Below are positions 45,828 to 53,765 of a stretch of 64,000 nt of DNA, piece after piece. This DNA is from Alphaproteobacteria bacterium (GTDB lineage Bacteria > Pseudomonadota > Alphaproteobacteria > UBA828): the NCBI GenBank assembly GCA_022826345.1, contig JAJDVB010000085.1:19256-83255 (forward strand). The letters are read 5' to 3'. The translations under genes were made by a program, and so were the position numbers. The notes beneath the pieces were generated by a model. The model did not search any database. It was given only the letters and a program-made list of their open reading frames with translations, and was not told the DNA's origin. The number at the start of each line of letters is the position of its first letter. Within the stretch, counting starts at the first letter, position 1.

Positions 45828-46913
45828 ATGTCGGTGATCCAGCGACCCCTGGCGCTTCTGGTGGGCCCACAGGAGATGGGCCGGACCTGGTACTTCTGGG
45901 TCGGCTTCGTGATCGTGATCGGCGTCGGTGCCGCCGCGCCTCAATACCTGGGGCGCTTCGACCTGCTCAACCTCTCCAACTTCCTGACCAGCATCTTCCT
46001 GGCGCTCAGCCTCTGCCTGATCTGGGGCTTCTGCGGCATCCTGAGCCTCGGTCAGGCGGCGTTCCTCGGCCTCGGCGGCTATGCCTACGGCGTCGCCGGC
46101 ATCAACTTCATCGAGAGCCACGGAAACACCTGGGCCGCGCTCGCCATCGGTCTTTCGGTGCCGGTGGTGCTCGCGGCGGTGCTCGGCTTCGTCATGTTCT
46201 ATGCGCGGCTCAAAGGCGTCTACGTGGCGATCCTGATGCTCGTGGTGACGCTGCTGTTCGAGACCTTCCTCAACCAGACCGCTGGCCAGGGCTGGTTCAT
46301 CGGCGAGGCGCATCTCGGCGGGAACAACGGCCTCGGGCGGTTCTCGGGCGTCATCAAGAAGCCTCCCAGCTTCATTTTCAGCGAAGGGGGCATCAAGTTC
46401 CTCGGTAAGAGCTACGCCTTCTTCTATCTAACCTTCGGGCTGGCGGTGCTCTGCTACCTGGGTTTGCGCATCATGGTGAACTCGAAGCTCGGCTTCGTCA
46501 TGGTCGCGATCCGCGAGGACCCGGAGCGAACCGAGGCGCTCGGCTATGACGTGCGCCTGATTCAGCTCATTGTCTTCTGCGTTTCCGCTCTTCTGGCCTC
46601 GATGTCCGGTATTCTCTACGTCTCCTGGGGCCGTTTCATCACGCCGGACGTGTTCGGCGTTTACAACAACATCCTGCCGGTCATCTGGGTTGCCGTCGCC
46701 GGCCGCAAGAGCCTGACCGCAACGGTGATCGGCACCCTCGTGCTGGTCTGGATGTCGCAGCGCCTGACCGAGACCGACTACGCCTTCGTCGTACTCGGCG
46801 GCATTCTGGTCGGCGCCATGCTCCTGCTGCCGGAGGGAGTCATCACCGGGATCGTCGATCGCAGCGCCGGACTCCGCGCCCGGCTGGCGGCGCGACTCAG
46901 GGCGGGGGCCTGA
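45828..46913 (+). CDS. Branched-chain-type ABC permease (LivM/UrtC-like)
   Basis: This second permease subunit has 361 residues and about nine to ten helices. LivM-type segments are LIWGFCGILSLGQAAFLGLGG, FYARLKGVYVAILMLVVTLL, and MVAIREDPERTEALGYDV, the cytoplasmic loop that contacts the ATPases. The C-terminal VIGTLVLVWMSQRLTETDYA resembles the UrtC side of the family. It lies between the LivH-like permease and the LivG-like ATPase with 3-9-base gaps. Confidence 0.92.
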   Translation: MSVIQRPLALLVGPQEMGRTWYFWVGFVIVIGVGAAAPQYLGRFDLLNLSNFLTSIFLALSLCLIWGFCGILSLGQAAFLGLGGYAYGVAGINFIESHGNTWAALAIGLSVPVVLAAVLGFVMFYARLKGVYVAILMLVVTLLFETFLNQTAGQGWFIGEAHLGGNNGLGRFSGVIKKPPSFIFSEGGIKFLGKSYAFFYLTFGLAVLCYLGLRIMVNSKLGFVMVAIREDPERTEALGYDVRLIQLIVFCVSALLASMSGILYVSWGRFITPDVFGVYNNILPVIWVAVAGRKSLTATVIGTLVLVWMSQRLTETDYAFVVLGGILVGAMLLLPEGVITGIVDRSAGLRARLAARLRAGA

Positions 46914-46916
46914 GCG

Positions 46917-47657
46917 ATGCCGCTGCTGGAGGTCAAGAACCTGTCCAAGGCGTTCGGCGGGGTGCGCGCAGTCGATGGCGTCGACTTCTCCCTAGAGGCG
47001 GGCGAGCTTCGCTCCATCATCGGCCCCAACGGCGCCGGCAAGAGCACCTTGTTCAAGCTGCTGCTGGGCAGCATCAAGCCGGACAAGGGCAAGATCTGGT
47101 TCCGGGACCGGGACGTCACCCGGGCCGAGCCGCACAAACGCGCCCACATGGGGATCGGCGTCAAGTTTCAGCACCTGGGCGTCTACGGCGACCTCACCGT
47201 GCGCCACAACATGCAGCTACCGCTGCAGCACAGCCTCTCGGGCGAGGCGATGGATGCCGAGATCGCCCGGCTGCTGGAGCGGCTCAACCTCGCCGGCACG
47301 GAAGATCGCCGCGTGGCCGAGCTCAGCCACGGCCAGCGTCAGTGGCTCGCCATCGGCATGGCGCTCGCCATGCGTCCGGTCCTCCTCCTGCTCGACGAGC
47401 CGACCGCAGGCATGGGACCCGAGGAGACCCGTGAGACTGGCACACTTGTCCACTCGGTCCACGAGGAAGGAGTCACGATCGTCGTCGTCGAGCACGACAT
47501 GGCGTTCGTGCGCCAGCTTGGTGCGCCGGTTACCGTGCTGCACTATGGCCGCGTGTTCGCCGAGGGCTCGCTCGCGGCGATCGAGGACAACGAGGACGTT
47601 CGCAACATCTATCTCGGCGCGTCACGAACGATGGCCGTTCGGAGCCGCTACAACTGA
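46917..47657 (+). CDS. Branched-chain-type ABC transporter ATPase (LivG/UrtD-like)
   Basis: This is the second ATPase of the amide transporter, 246 residues. Walker A is IIGPNGAGKSTLFKLLLG, the Q-loop KFQHLGVYGDLTVRHNM, the signature LSHGQRQWLAIGMAL, Walker B LLLLDEPTAGMGPEET and the H-loop His in IVVVEHDMAFVRQL. The LSHGQ form of the signature is common in UrtD-type ATPases. It starts 3 bases after the LivM-like gene. Confidence 0.92.
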   Translation: MPLLEVKNLSKAFGGVRAVDGVDFSLEAGELRSIIGPNGAGKSTLFKLLLGSIKPDKGKIWFRDRDVTRAEPHKRAHMGIGVKFQHLGVYGDLTVRHNMQLPLQHSLSGEAMDAEIARLLERLNLAGTEDRRVAELSHGQRQWLAIGMALAMRPVLLLLDEPTAGMGPEETRETGTLVHSVHEEGVTIVVVEHDMAFVRQLGAPVTVLHYGRVFAEGSLAAIEDNEDVRNIYLGASRTMAVRSRYN

Positions 47658-47684
47658 AACAGACGAACAAGGGGAGACGCGGAA

Positions 47685-48674
47685 ATGCAGAGAATCAATC
47701 GGGGCGACATTCCCGCCAAGTACGCCTTCGACTGGGAAGACGAGCCGGTGCTCCGGGTAGCGCAGGGCGAGGCCTTTCAGCTTGAGACCGACGACGCGCT
47801 TTCGGGCCTGATCGTCGACGACAGCGACGACCCCGAGGTGCACAACTTCACCGGCGAGCACGTCGTCTCCCTACAGAGCGTCTGGCCGCCGACCTACAAC
47901 CCGGTGGTCGGTCCGATCTATGTCGAGGGCTGCGAGCGGGGGGATACGCTTGCCGTCCACATCGACTGGATCGACCCCTGGCGCTACGGCTTCTCCGGCA
48001 TCCTGCCGGGCATCGGCCCGCTGGGGGATTCCAAGCGCTGGGCGGACTGCTCAGAGCCGCACGTGCAAGTGATCGAGCACTTTCCCGGCCCGAGCGGGCA
48101 CACGCGGGACGGCACGGGCAAGTATTCCGACAAGCTGACCTGGGACCTCATGCCCTTCTGCGGCACGCTCGCGTGCGCGCCGGAGCGCGAGGTCTTCACC
48201 TCGCTGCTGGGCCAGGGCCCCTTCGGCGGCAACATCGACTGTCGCGACGTGCGCGCCGGCCACACGATATTGCTCAACGCCTACCACGATGGCGGACTGC
48301 TCTACGTGGGCGACATGCACGGTGGACAGGGCGACACGGAGTTCACCGGCATCGCCGACGAGACCCGAGCGACGATCCAGCTGAGCGCCACGGTGATCAA
48401 GAACAAGCACGCGCCTTGCGTCAGGATCGAGAAGCCGGACAGCATCGTGGCGGTGGGGATCAACCTGCCGATGGAGCACGCGGTCTACGACGCCTGCGAC
48501 AACATGATGCAGTGGCTCAGGGACGACTACGGCGTCAGCGGCAAGGACACGTACATCCGCATGTCGTGCGATCCGGCGTTCCGCATCCGCACCTACCAGA
48601 TGGTGCGGGCGGTGACGATCCAGCACGTGGTCGGCGCCGAGTATCCCAAGGAGCGCCTCTTCCCTGCGATCTGA
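47685..48674 (+). CDS. fmdA: FmdA-type acetamidase/formamidase
   Basis: This 329-residue hydrolase belongs to the acetamidase/formamidase family, which frees ammonia from short amides. Family segments are FTGEHVVSLQSVWPPTYNPV, GPIYVEGCERGDTLAVHI, FGGNIDCRDVRAGHTILL with the conserved metal-binding region and GLLYVGDMHGGQGDTEFTG. The last pattern DMHxxQGDGE-like is the FmdA signature (here GDTE). It closes the operon 27 bases after the LivG-like gene. Ammonium released would feed nitrogen assimilation. Confidence 0.92.
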   Translation: MQRINRGDIPAKYAFDWEDEPVLRVAQGEAFQLETDDALSGLIVDDSDDPEVHNFTGEHVVSLQSVWPPTYNPVVGPIYVEGCERGDTLAVHIDWIDPWRYGFSGILPGIGPLGDSKRWADCSEPHVQVIEHFPGPSGHTRDGTGKYSDKLTWDLMPFCGTLACAPEREVFTSLLGQGPFGGNIDCRDVRAGHTILLNAYHDGGLLYVGDMHGGQGDTEFTGIADETRATIQLSATVIKNKHAPCVRIEKPDSIVAVGINLPMEHAVYDACDNMMQWLRDDYGVSGKDTYIRMSCDPAFRIRTYQMVRAVTIQHVVGAEYPKERLFPAI

Positions 48675-48791
48675 GGCGCGGTAAGAGGCGTGCGGCGTGA
48701 CCTTTGCGGACTCGATGCTGGAACGGGTGATCGAGGAGCGGGCAGCGCGCCAGCTGGTTTAGTCACAGCGTTCACCTGACCGATGGCAGCT

Positions 48792-48810
48792 GTTGGCAAA
48801 TTTTGCCAAC
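48792..48810. promoter_or_regulatory. 19-bp perfect palindrome, likely ParD operator
   Basis: GTTGGCAAA and TTTGCCAAC flank a single T, giving 9-bp perfect arms, 17 bases upstream of the parD start. ParD-family ribbon-helix-helix antitoxins repress their own operon from such sites. Confidence 0.6.
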
Positions 48811-48827
48811 GCTGCTAACGTTGCACC

Positions 48828-49067
48828 ATGAGCACGATGAACGTGTCGCTGCCCGAATCCCTCAAGGAATTCGTGGAGGATCAGGTCAACGCGCGTGGCT
48901 ACAGCACGTCAAGCGAATACGTGCGCGAACTGATCCGCAAGGACCAGGACCGGCAGCGCTTGCGCGGCCTGCTTCTGGAAGGGGCGGCCTCGCCGCAGAC
49001 GGTCACGGCCGATGCGGGCTACTTCGATGAGCTTCGCTCCCGCGCTCGCAATGCCGGCCTTCGGTGA
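48828..49067 (+). CDS. parD: ParD-family antitoxin
   Basis: ParD is the ribbon-helix-helix antitoxin of the ParDE system. The 79-residue product shows the family start MNVSLPESLKEFVEDQV and the helix GYSTSSEYVRELIRKDQDRQ, followed by a flexible toxin-binding tail. The stop overlaps the parE GTG (GTGA). A palindrome lies just upstream. Confidence 0.93.
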   Translation: MSTMNVSLPESLKEFVEDQVNARGYSTSSEYVRELIRKDQDRQRLRGLLLEGAASPQTVTADAGYFDELRSRARNAGLR

Positions 49068-49393
49068 GCCGCAAGCCGGTCGTCCTTCGCGAGCGGGCGC
49101 GACGCGATATCGATGAGGCGATCGAGCACTATCTGTCGGAGTCGGGGCCGGCGGTCGCGCTGAAGTTCATCGACGCGCTGGAAGACGCTCTACGGCAGAT
49201 TGGCGAACGGCCGGCGAGCGGCTCACCCCGTTATGCGCATGAGCTGGAGATTCCCGACCTGCGCTTCCGATCAATCAGAAGGTTTCCGCATTTGGTCTTC
49301 TACGTCGAACGGGAAGCGGAGATCGATATCTGGCGCGTCCTGCACGGGGCGCAGGACATACCGGCCTGGATGCAGCAGCCGGACGAGGAGTGA
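49064..49393 (+). CDS. parE: ParE-family toxin
   Basis: ParE toxins of the RelE/ParE fold poison DNA gyrase. The GTG at 49064 gives 109 residues: VVLRERARRDIDEAIEHYLS at the N-terminus and LRFRSIRRFPHLVFYVEREA plus IDIWRVLHGAQDIPAWM at the C-terminus, the usual ParE pattern. It is coupled to parD and convergent with the aldo-keto reductase gene, leaving only 11 bases between their stops. Confidence 0.92.
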   Translation: MSRKPVVLRERARRDIDEAIEHYLSESGPAVALKFIDALEDALRQIGERPASGSPRYAHELEIPDLRFRSIRRFPHLVFYVEREAEIDIWRVLHGAQDIPAWMQQPDEE

Positions 49394-49404
49394 CACGAGC
49401 AGCG

Positions 49405-50442
49405 TCAGGCGGCCGGCACCGGCGCGTCGCTACACAACAGCTGTGCGTCCTTCAACTCCGCCCAAAACTCAGCCGGAATCGACTCTTCCAGAAGTGCCAC
49501 GTTCTGGCGCACCTCCTGCGCCGCCATCGCGCCAGGGATCACGCTCTTGACCGCCGGGTGGGCCAGGACGAACTGCAATGCCGCCGCCGGCAGCGTCACG
49601 CTATGGCGTTCGCACACGCTCTCGATCCTGCGCACGCGCTCCATGATATGGGGCGGCGCGGGCTGGTAGTTGAAGCGCGCACCCTCCACGGCGCCGGTCG
49701 CGAGAATGCCCGAGTTGTACGGCCCGCCCATGATGATTCCGACATCTCGCGCCACGCACATGGGCAGGAACGAGCTAAGCGCTTCCTGCTCAATCAGCGT
49801 GTAGCGACCGGCGAGGAGGAAGCAGTCGAAATCGGCGTGCCCCAGCAGCGCTTCGCAGGCCTCCCATTCGTTGACGCCCGCACCGATGGCGGCGATGCGG
49901 CCCGCCGCCTTCAGCTCCTCCAAGGCGCGGTATCCGCCCTCGTCGAAGAGTTCGCGCACCTTCTCGTCCGCCGCCGCCTGACTGCCGTGGGTCCACACGT
50001 CGACATCGTGGACGAGCAGGATATCGATGGCGTCCACCCCGATCCGCTCGAGACTGGCCTCGTGACTGCGCATCACGCCGTCGTAGCTGTAGTCGTACAC
50101 CGGCTTCTTCTCGGGCGGATCCACGAAGAGCCCCTTAGTCGTCTCGTCCACCGGGCCATCGACCAGCAGCCGGCCAATCTTGGTGGAGAGAACGATGCCC
50201 GCGCGGCCGTGGCGCGCGATGGCGATGCCGAAGCGCTCCTCGGAGCGCCCCAGGCCGTAGTAGGGCGCGGTATCGAACAGCGTGATGCTGCTCTCGAAGG
50301 CCGCACCCAGCGTTGCCTGCGCGTCCTCCTCCGAGATCCCGCGATAGAGATTGCCGAGCGGCGCGCCGCCGAAGCCGAGACGAGTCACGTCCAGGGGCCG
50401 GGCCGTGCGCCCGCTCAGCGCAACAGTATCGTTAGCCTTCAC
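49405..50442 (-). CDS. Aldo/keto reductase (aldose 1-dehydrogenase type)
   Basis: This NAD(P)-dependent oxidoreductase has 345 residues. The GTG at 50442 overlaps the ATPase stop (GTGA) and is used here. AKR features are LGFGGAPLGNLYRGISEEDA, TLFDTAPYYGLGRSEERFG with the catalytic Tyr/Asp region, LVHDVDVWTHG and VKSVIPGAMAAQEVRQN. The pattern is that of the D-threo-aldose/L-fucose 1-dehydrogenase and pyridoxal 4-dehydrogenase subgroup. With a sugar ABC transporter upstream, sugar oxidation is likely. Confidence 0.87.
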   Translation of the reverse strand: MKANDTVALSGRTARPLDVTRLGFGGAPLGNLYRGISEEDAQATLGAAFESSITLFDTAPYYGLGRSEERFGIAIARHGRAGIVLSTKIGRLLVDGPVDETTKGLFVDPPEKKPVYDYSYDGVMRSHEASLERIGVDAIDILLVHDVDVWTHGSQAAADEKVRELFDEGGYRALEELKAAGRIAAIGAGVNEWEACEALLGHADFDCFLLAGRYTLIEQEALSSFLPMCVARDVGIIMGGPYNSGILATGAVEGARFNYQPAPPHIMERVRRIESVCERHSVTLPAAALQFVLAHPAVKSVIPGAMAAQEVRQNVALLEESIPAEFWAELKDAQLLCSDAPVPAA

Positions 50443-51491
50443 CGCCTGATCCTCTTGCCGCTGTCGCAATCAAAGAGCCTGGCCTTGCCGGGGTCGAGAT
50501 CGATGCCGACCGCCGCGTCCAGTGCGCCCTCATAGTCCTTGTCGGCGCGGACCACGACCTGCTCCCCGTTCATCTCGCAAGTCACGATGGTCTCGTTGCC
50601 GGTCATCTCGGTGGAATAGATGCGCGCGCGCAGCATGGCCTCGTCCACGGGCGCAAGCGTCGCGTCCTCGGGCCTGAAGCCAAGATAGATATCACCGCGG
50701 GGTGCGACGTTGCCGAGCGGCACCGAACCGTCCGGCACGGCGAAGCTGCCGTTCTCCACCGCGCCCCTGACGATGTTCATGGCCGGCGCGCCGATGAAGC
50801 GGGCGACGAAGAGATTGGCGGGGTCGTCGTAGATCTCCTTCGGCGGCGCGACCTGCTGCAGAACCCCTTCATCCATCACCGCGACCCGATGCGCGAGCGT
50901 CATCGCTTCCACCTGGTCGTGGGTCACGTAGATGGTCGTCACGCCCAACTCGGACTGCAGGCGCTTGAGCTCCACCCGCATGGCGATGCGCAGCTTGGCG
51001 TCGAGGTTCGAGAGCGGCTCGTCCATCAGAAACGCCGACGGCGTGCGCACCATGGCACGCGCCAACGCCACCCGCTGACGCTGGCCGCCGGAGAGCTGGC
51101 GCGGGTAGCGGTGCAGCAGGTCTTCCAGGTGTACCTTCTCCGCCGCAGCATGCACCGCCGCGTCGAGCTCGGCCGCCGGCGTGCCGCGCAGCTTTAGCGG
51201 GTAGCCGATGTTCTTCGCGACCGTCATGTGCGGATAGAGCGCGTAGGACTGAAACACCATCGCGACGTTGCGGTACTTGGGCAGCACGTTGGTGACGTCC
51301 TGGTCGCCGATCTCGATGGTGCCACCGCTCACGGTCTCGAGCCCTGCCACCATGCGGAGCGCCGTGGTCTTGCCGCACCCGGATTCGCCGAGAAGGACCA
51401 GAAACTCGCCGTCGGCGATATCGAGGCTCAGGTTCTTGACCACCTCGTTGCTGCCGAAGGACTTGCGCACATCAATCATTCGGACGCGCAT
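50439..51491 (-). CDS. Sugar ABC transporter ATPase (UgpC/MalK type)
   Basis: This CUT1-type ATPase has 350 residues. The ATG at 51491 gives MRVRMIDVRKSFGSNEVVKN. Walker A is LLGESGCGKTTALRM, the Q-loop VFQSYALYPHMTVAKNI, the signature LSGGQRQRVALARAM, Walker B LMDEPLSNLDAKLR and the H-loop TIYVTHDQVEAM. A C-terminal MalK-type regulatory domain (about 235-350, YLGFRPEDATL) follows. It overlaps the aldo-keto reductase gene and lies 17 bases after the permease. Confidence 0.95.
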   Translation of the reverse strand: MRVRMIDVRKSFGSNEVVKNLSLDIADGEFLVLLGESGCGKTTALRMVAGLETVSGGTIEIGDQDVTNVLPKYRNVAMVFQSYALYPHMTVAKNIGYPLKLRGTPAAELDAAVHAAAEKVHLEDLLHRYPRQLSGGQRQRVALARAMVRTPSAFLMDEPLSNLDAKLRIAMRVELKRLQSELGVTTIYVTHDQVEAMTLAHRVAVMDEGVLQQVAPPKEIYDDPANLFVARFIGAPAMNIVRGAVENGSFAVPDGSVPLGNVAPRGDIYLGFRPEDATLAPVDEAMLRARIYSTEMTGNETIVTCEMNGEQVVVRADKDYEGALDAAVGIDLDPGKARLFDCDSGKRIRR

Positions 51492-51508
51492 GGCCGGGCT
51501 CCAGTCCT

Positions 51509-52561
51509 CTAACCCTTGATCGCGCCGACCAGCAGCCCGCGCGCGATATGACGTTGGAGAAGGAATGCCGTGAGCACGATGGGCGCAATCATGATGACGA
51601 TCAGGACGGACATGTACCACCACTGCGGCCCGCGCGTCGCGTTCTGCGCGGCCACGAGCATCGGCATGGTCTGTGCGTCCGCCGTCGAGATGAAGAGCGC
51701 CAGCAGATACTCGTTCCAGGCCAGGATGAGGATGAGGAGCGAGGTCGCCGCCAGCCCCGGCCGCGCGAGTGGCAGCACGATGGTGAAGAAGATGCGGAGC
51801 CGCGAGGCGCCGTCGATCTGGGCGCTCTCCTCCAGGTCCAGCGGGATGCCGGCGAAGAAGTCGCGCATCAGCCAGACGACAATGGGGAGGTTGACGGCGG
51901 TGTAGGTGGCGATCAACGCGATGTGCGTATCGAGAAGGCCGATCCGCTGGAACATGAGGTAGACAGGCAGCACCACAACCACCGGCGGCAGAATGCGGTT
52001 GGAGATGATCCAGAACAGAATGTCGTCGTTGCCGAGCGCGCGCCTGAAGTAGCGCCCGACGGCGGCCACGAAGAAGACGAAGAGGATGATCGCCACAGGT
52101 GCGGCGGCGAACAACGGAGCGCCGAGGCTCGTGACCGTGAAGACGGTGAGCCCCAGAAGGACCAGGAAGGCGAGGACGTTGCCGATCTTGACCCGGTACT
52201 GAATCCGCACCAGCGCGTAGGCCGCGAACGATCCGATCAGGACACAGACCACCGTGGCGCAGAAGGCGACGATGACCGAGTTTATGTAGGGGCGCAGTGT
52301 GTCGTTGCCGAGCTCGAAGAGGATGTAGTGCCAGGCGTGCATCGAGGGCTCGAAGTCGATGAAGGGAATAAAGTCGGGCCCGTCGTTGACCTGCACCGGC
52401 AGCTTGAACGACGTGATGAACAGCCAATAGAGCGGGAACAGCACCACCAGAAGCCAGAGCACGAGAAGCGTGTAGACCAGCACCTTGGTGGCGGGCGCCA
52501 TCGAGGTGATGTCGTACGGCAGGAAGAGACGCCGCAGCAGGGTGCGCTCGGGGATATTCAC
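51509..52561 (-). CDS. Sugar ABC transporter permease (MalG type)
   Basis: This 350-residue inner-membrane permease starts with GTG at 52561, overlapping the stop of the first permease (GTGA). Six or more helices are visible. The ATPase-contact EAA loop is LEESAQIDGASRLRIFFTIV. The insert between helices 2 and 3 (about 115-165, VLLGLTVFTVTSLGAPLF) is longer than in MalG, adding two hydrophobic segments. Confidence 0.92.
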   Translation of the reverse strand: MNIPERTLLRRLFLPYDITSMAPATKVLVYTLLVLWLLVVLFPLYWLFITSFKLPVQVNDGPDFIPFIDFEPSMHAWHYILFELGNDTLRPYINSVIVAFCATVVCVLIGSFAAYALVRIQYRVKIGNVLAFLVLLGLTVFTVTSLGAPLFAAAPVAIILFVFFVAAVGRYFRRALGNDDILFWIISNRILPPVVVVLPVYLMFQRIGLLDTHIALIATYTAVNLPIVVWLMRDFFAGIPLDLEESAQIDGASRLRIFFTIVLPLARPGLAATSLLILILAWNEYLLALFISTADAQTMPMLVAAQNATRGPQWWYMSVLIVIMIAPIVLTAFLLQRHIARGLLVGAIKG

Positions 52562-53682
52562 AGCTCGGTCCTGCGGGTCCTGCGGCCCGCGAAGTTGAAG
52601 AACGAGAGGCAGGTGACGGTGGCCACGAAGAGCAGCATGTAGCCCACCGCCGCCGAGCCGCCGAGATCCTGCGTGCGCCAGGCGACGAAGGCATGGAGGG
52701 TGAGGGACTCGGTGGCGATGCCCGGGCCGCCGCTCGTGAGCACGTTGGGCAGGTCGATGATCTTGTAGGCCTCGATCAGGCGGATCAGCACGATGGTCGC
52801 GGCCACCGGCGCAATCGCGGGCCAGGTGATGTCGCGGAATATCTGCCAGCCGCCAGCGCCGTCGATGCGCGCCGCCTCCAGCTGGTCGCGCGGCTGGTTC
52901 TCGATGGCGGCGAGCAGCACGATGAACATGAAGGGGGTCCATTGCCAGGTGTCGCCGATGAGCACCACGATGCGCGCGGTCCACGGGTCCGCCGCCCAAG
53001 AGAAATCCGCGAGGCCGAGCCACGTCCAGATGTCGGCGAAGGGGCCCTTGTGCGTGTCGGCGAGCATGCGGAACATGTATGCGATGCCGACGGGCGTCAC
53101 CATGATCGGCAGGAAGAAGACCACGCGGAACAGGTTGCGCCCATAGATTTTCTGCGAGCAGAGGACGGCGAGGCCGAGCGCCAGGACGAACTGAACCGAG
53201 ACGCCGGCGAAGACGTAGAAGAGCGTCACCACCAGCGAGCCGGGGAAGCCGCCCCCCAAGGTGGCCACCAGGAGAAGGGCCAGCGCGCCGGCGACGACGA
53301 AGGCGACGGAGCGGCCGATGACGCCGACCACCGTCGTGCCCGGCCGGATCAGGTAGCGAACGAAGAAGAACAGCAGGAGCGCAAAGATCGCGCCAAGGAT
53401 CAACCAGTCAACGGTTCCGAAGACATCGAACGTTCCGAGCAGGTGATACTGCTGGGAACCGAAGATCAGCTTCTTGAAATTCAGCCACTCGACATACCTG
53501 AGCGTGAAGCCGCCGGCGGCGAATTTCAGCTTGGTCAGCGTGAGGTAGGCGGAAACCAGCAGCGGAAACAGCGAGAACGCCAGCAGCGTAAGCACCGCCG
53601 GCAGGATGAACACCTTGCCGGCGTTGCGGTCGACCCACTCCGCGACCCGGTCGCGACGATCGCGGGCCTCCAGAAAGGCCAA
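52558..53682 (-). CDS. Sugar ABC transporter permease (MalF/UgpA type)
   Basis: This permease has 374 residues. The first helix (VFILPAVLTLLAFSLFPLLVSAYL) is followed by a large N-terminal part with extra helices (about 90-165). The EAA loop reads QLEAARIDGAGGWQIFRDIT. The gene lies 83 bases after the binding-protein gene and is coupled to the second permease by a GTGA overlap. Confidence 0.92.
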   Translation of the reverse strand: MAFLEARDRRDRVAEWVDRNAGKVFILPAVLTLLAFSLFPLLVSAYLTLTKLKFAAGGFTLRYVEWLNFKKLIFGSQQYHLLGTFDVFGTVDWLILGAIFALLLFFFVRYLIRPGTTVVGVIGRSVAFVVAGALALLLVATLGGGFPGSLVVTLFYVFAGVSVQFVLALGLAVLCSQKIYGRNLFRVVFFLPIMVTPVGIAYMFRMLADTHKGPFADIWTWLGLADFSWAADPWTARIVVLIGDTWQWTPFMFIVLLAAIENQPRDQLEAARIDGAGGWQIFRDITWPAIAPVAATIVLIRLIEAYKIIDLPNVLTSGGPGIATESLTLHAFVAWRTQDLGGSAAVGYMLLFVATVTCLSFFNFAGRRTRRTEL

Positions 53683-53765
53683 CGCTGGAACGCCTCAGTG
53701 CGAAAGAGTGGCTCCGGCGCGCGCGGTGGGCTGCCGCCGCACGTGCCGGAGCCGGAGCGTTCAGT

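Noticed and set aside
48675..48790. Broken gene between fmdA and parD
   Set aside because: A short frame ends near 48762 with helical character, but it is too short to assign to any family.
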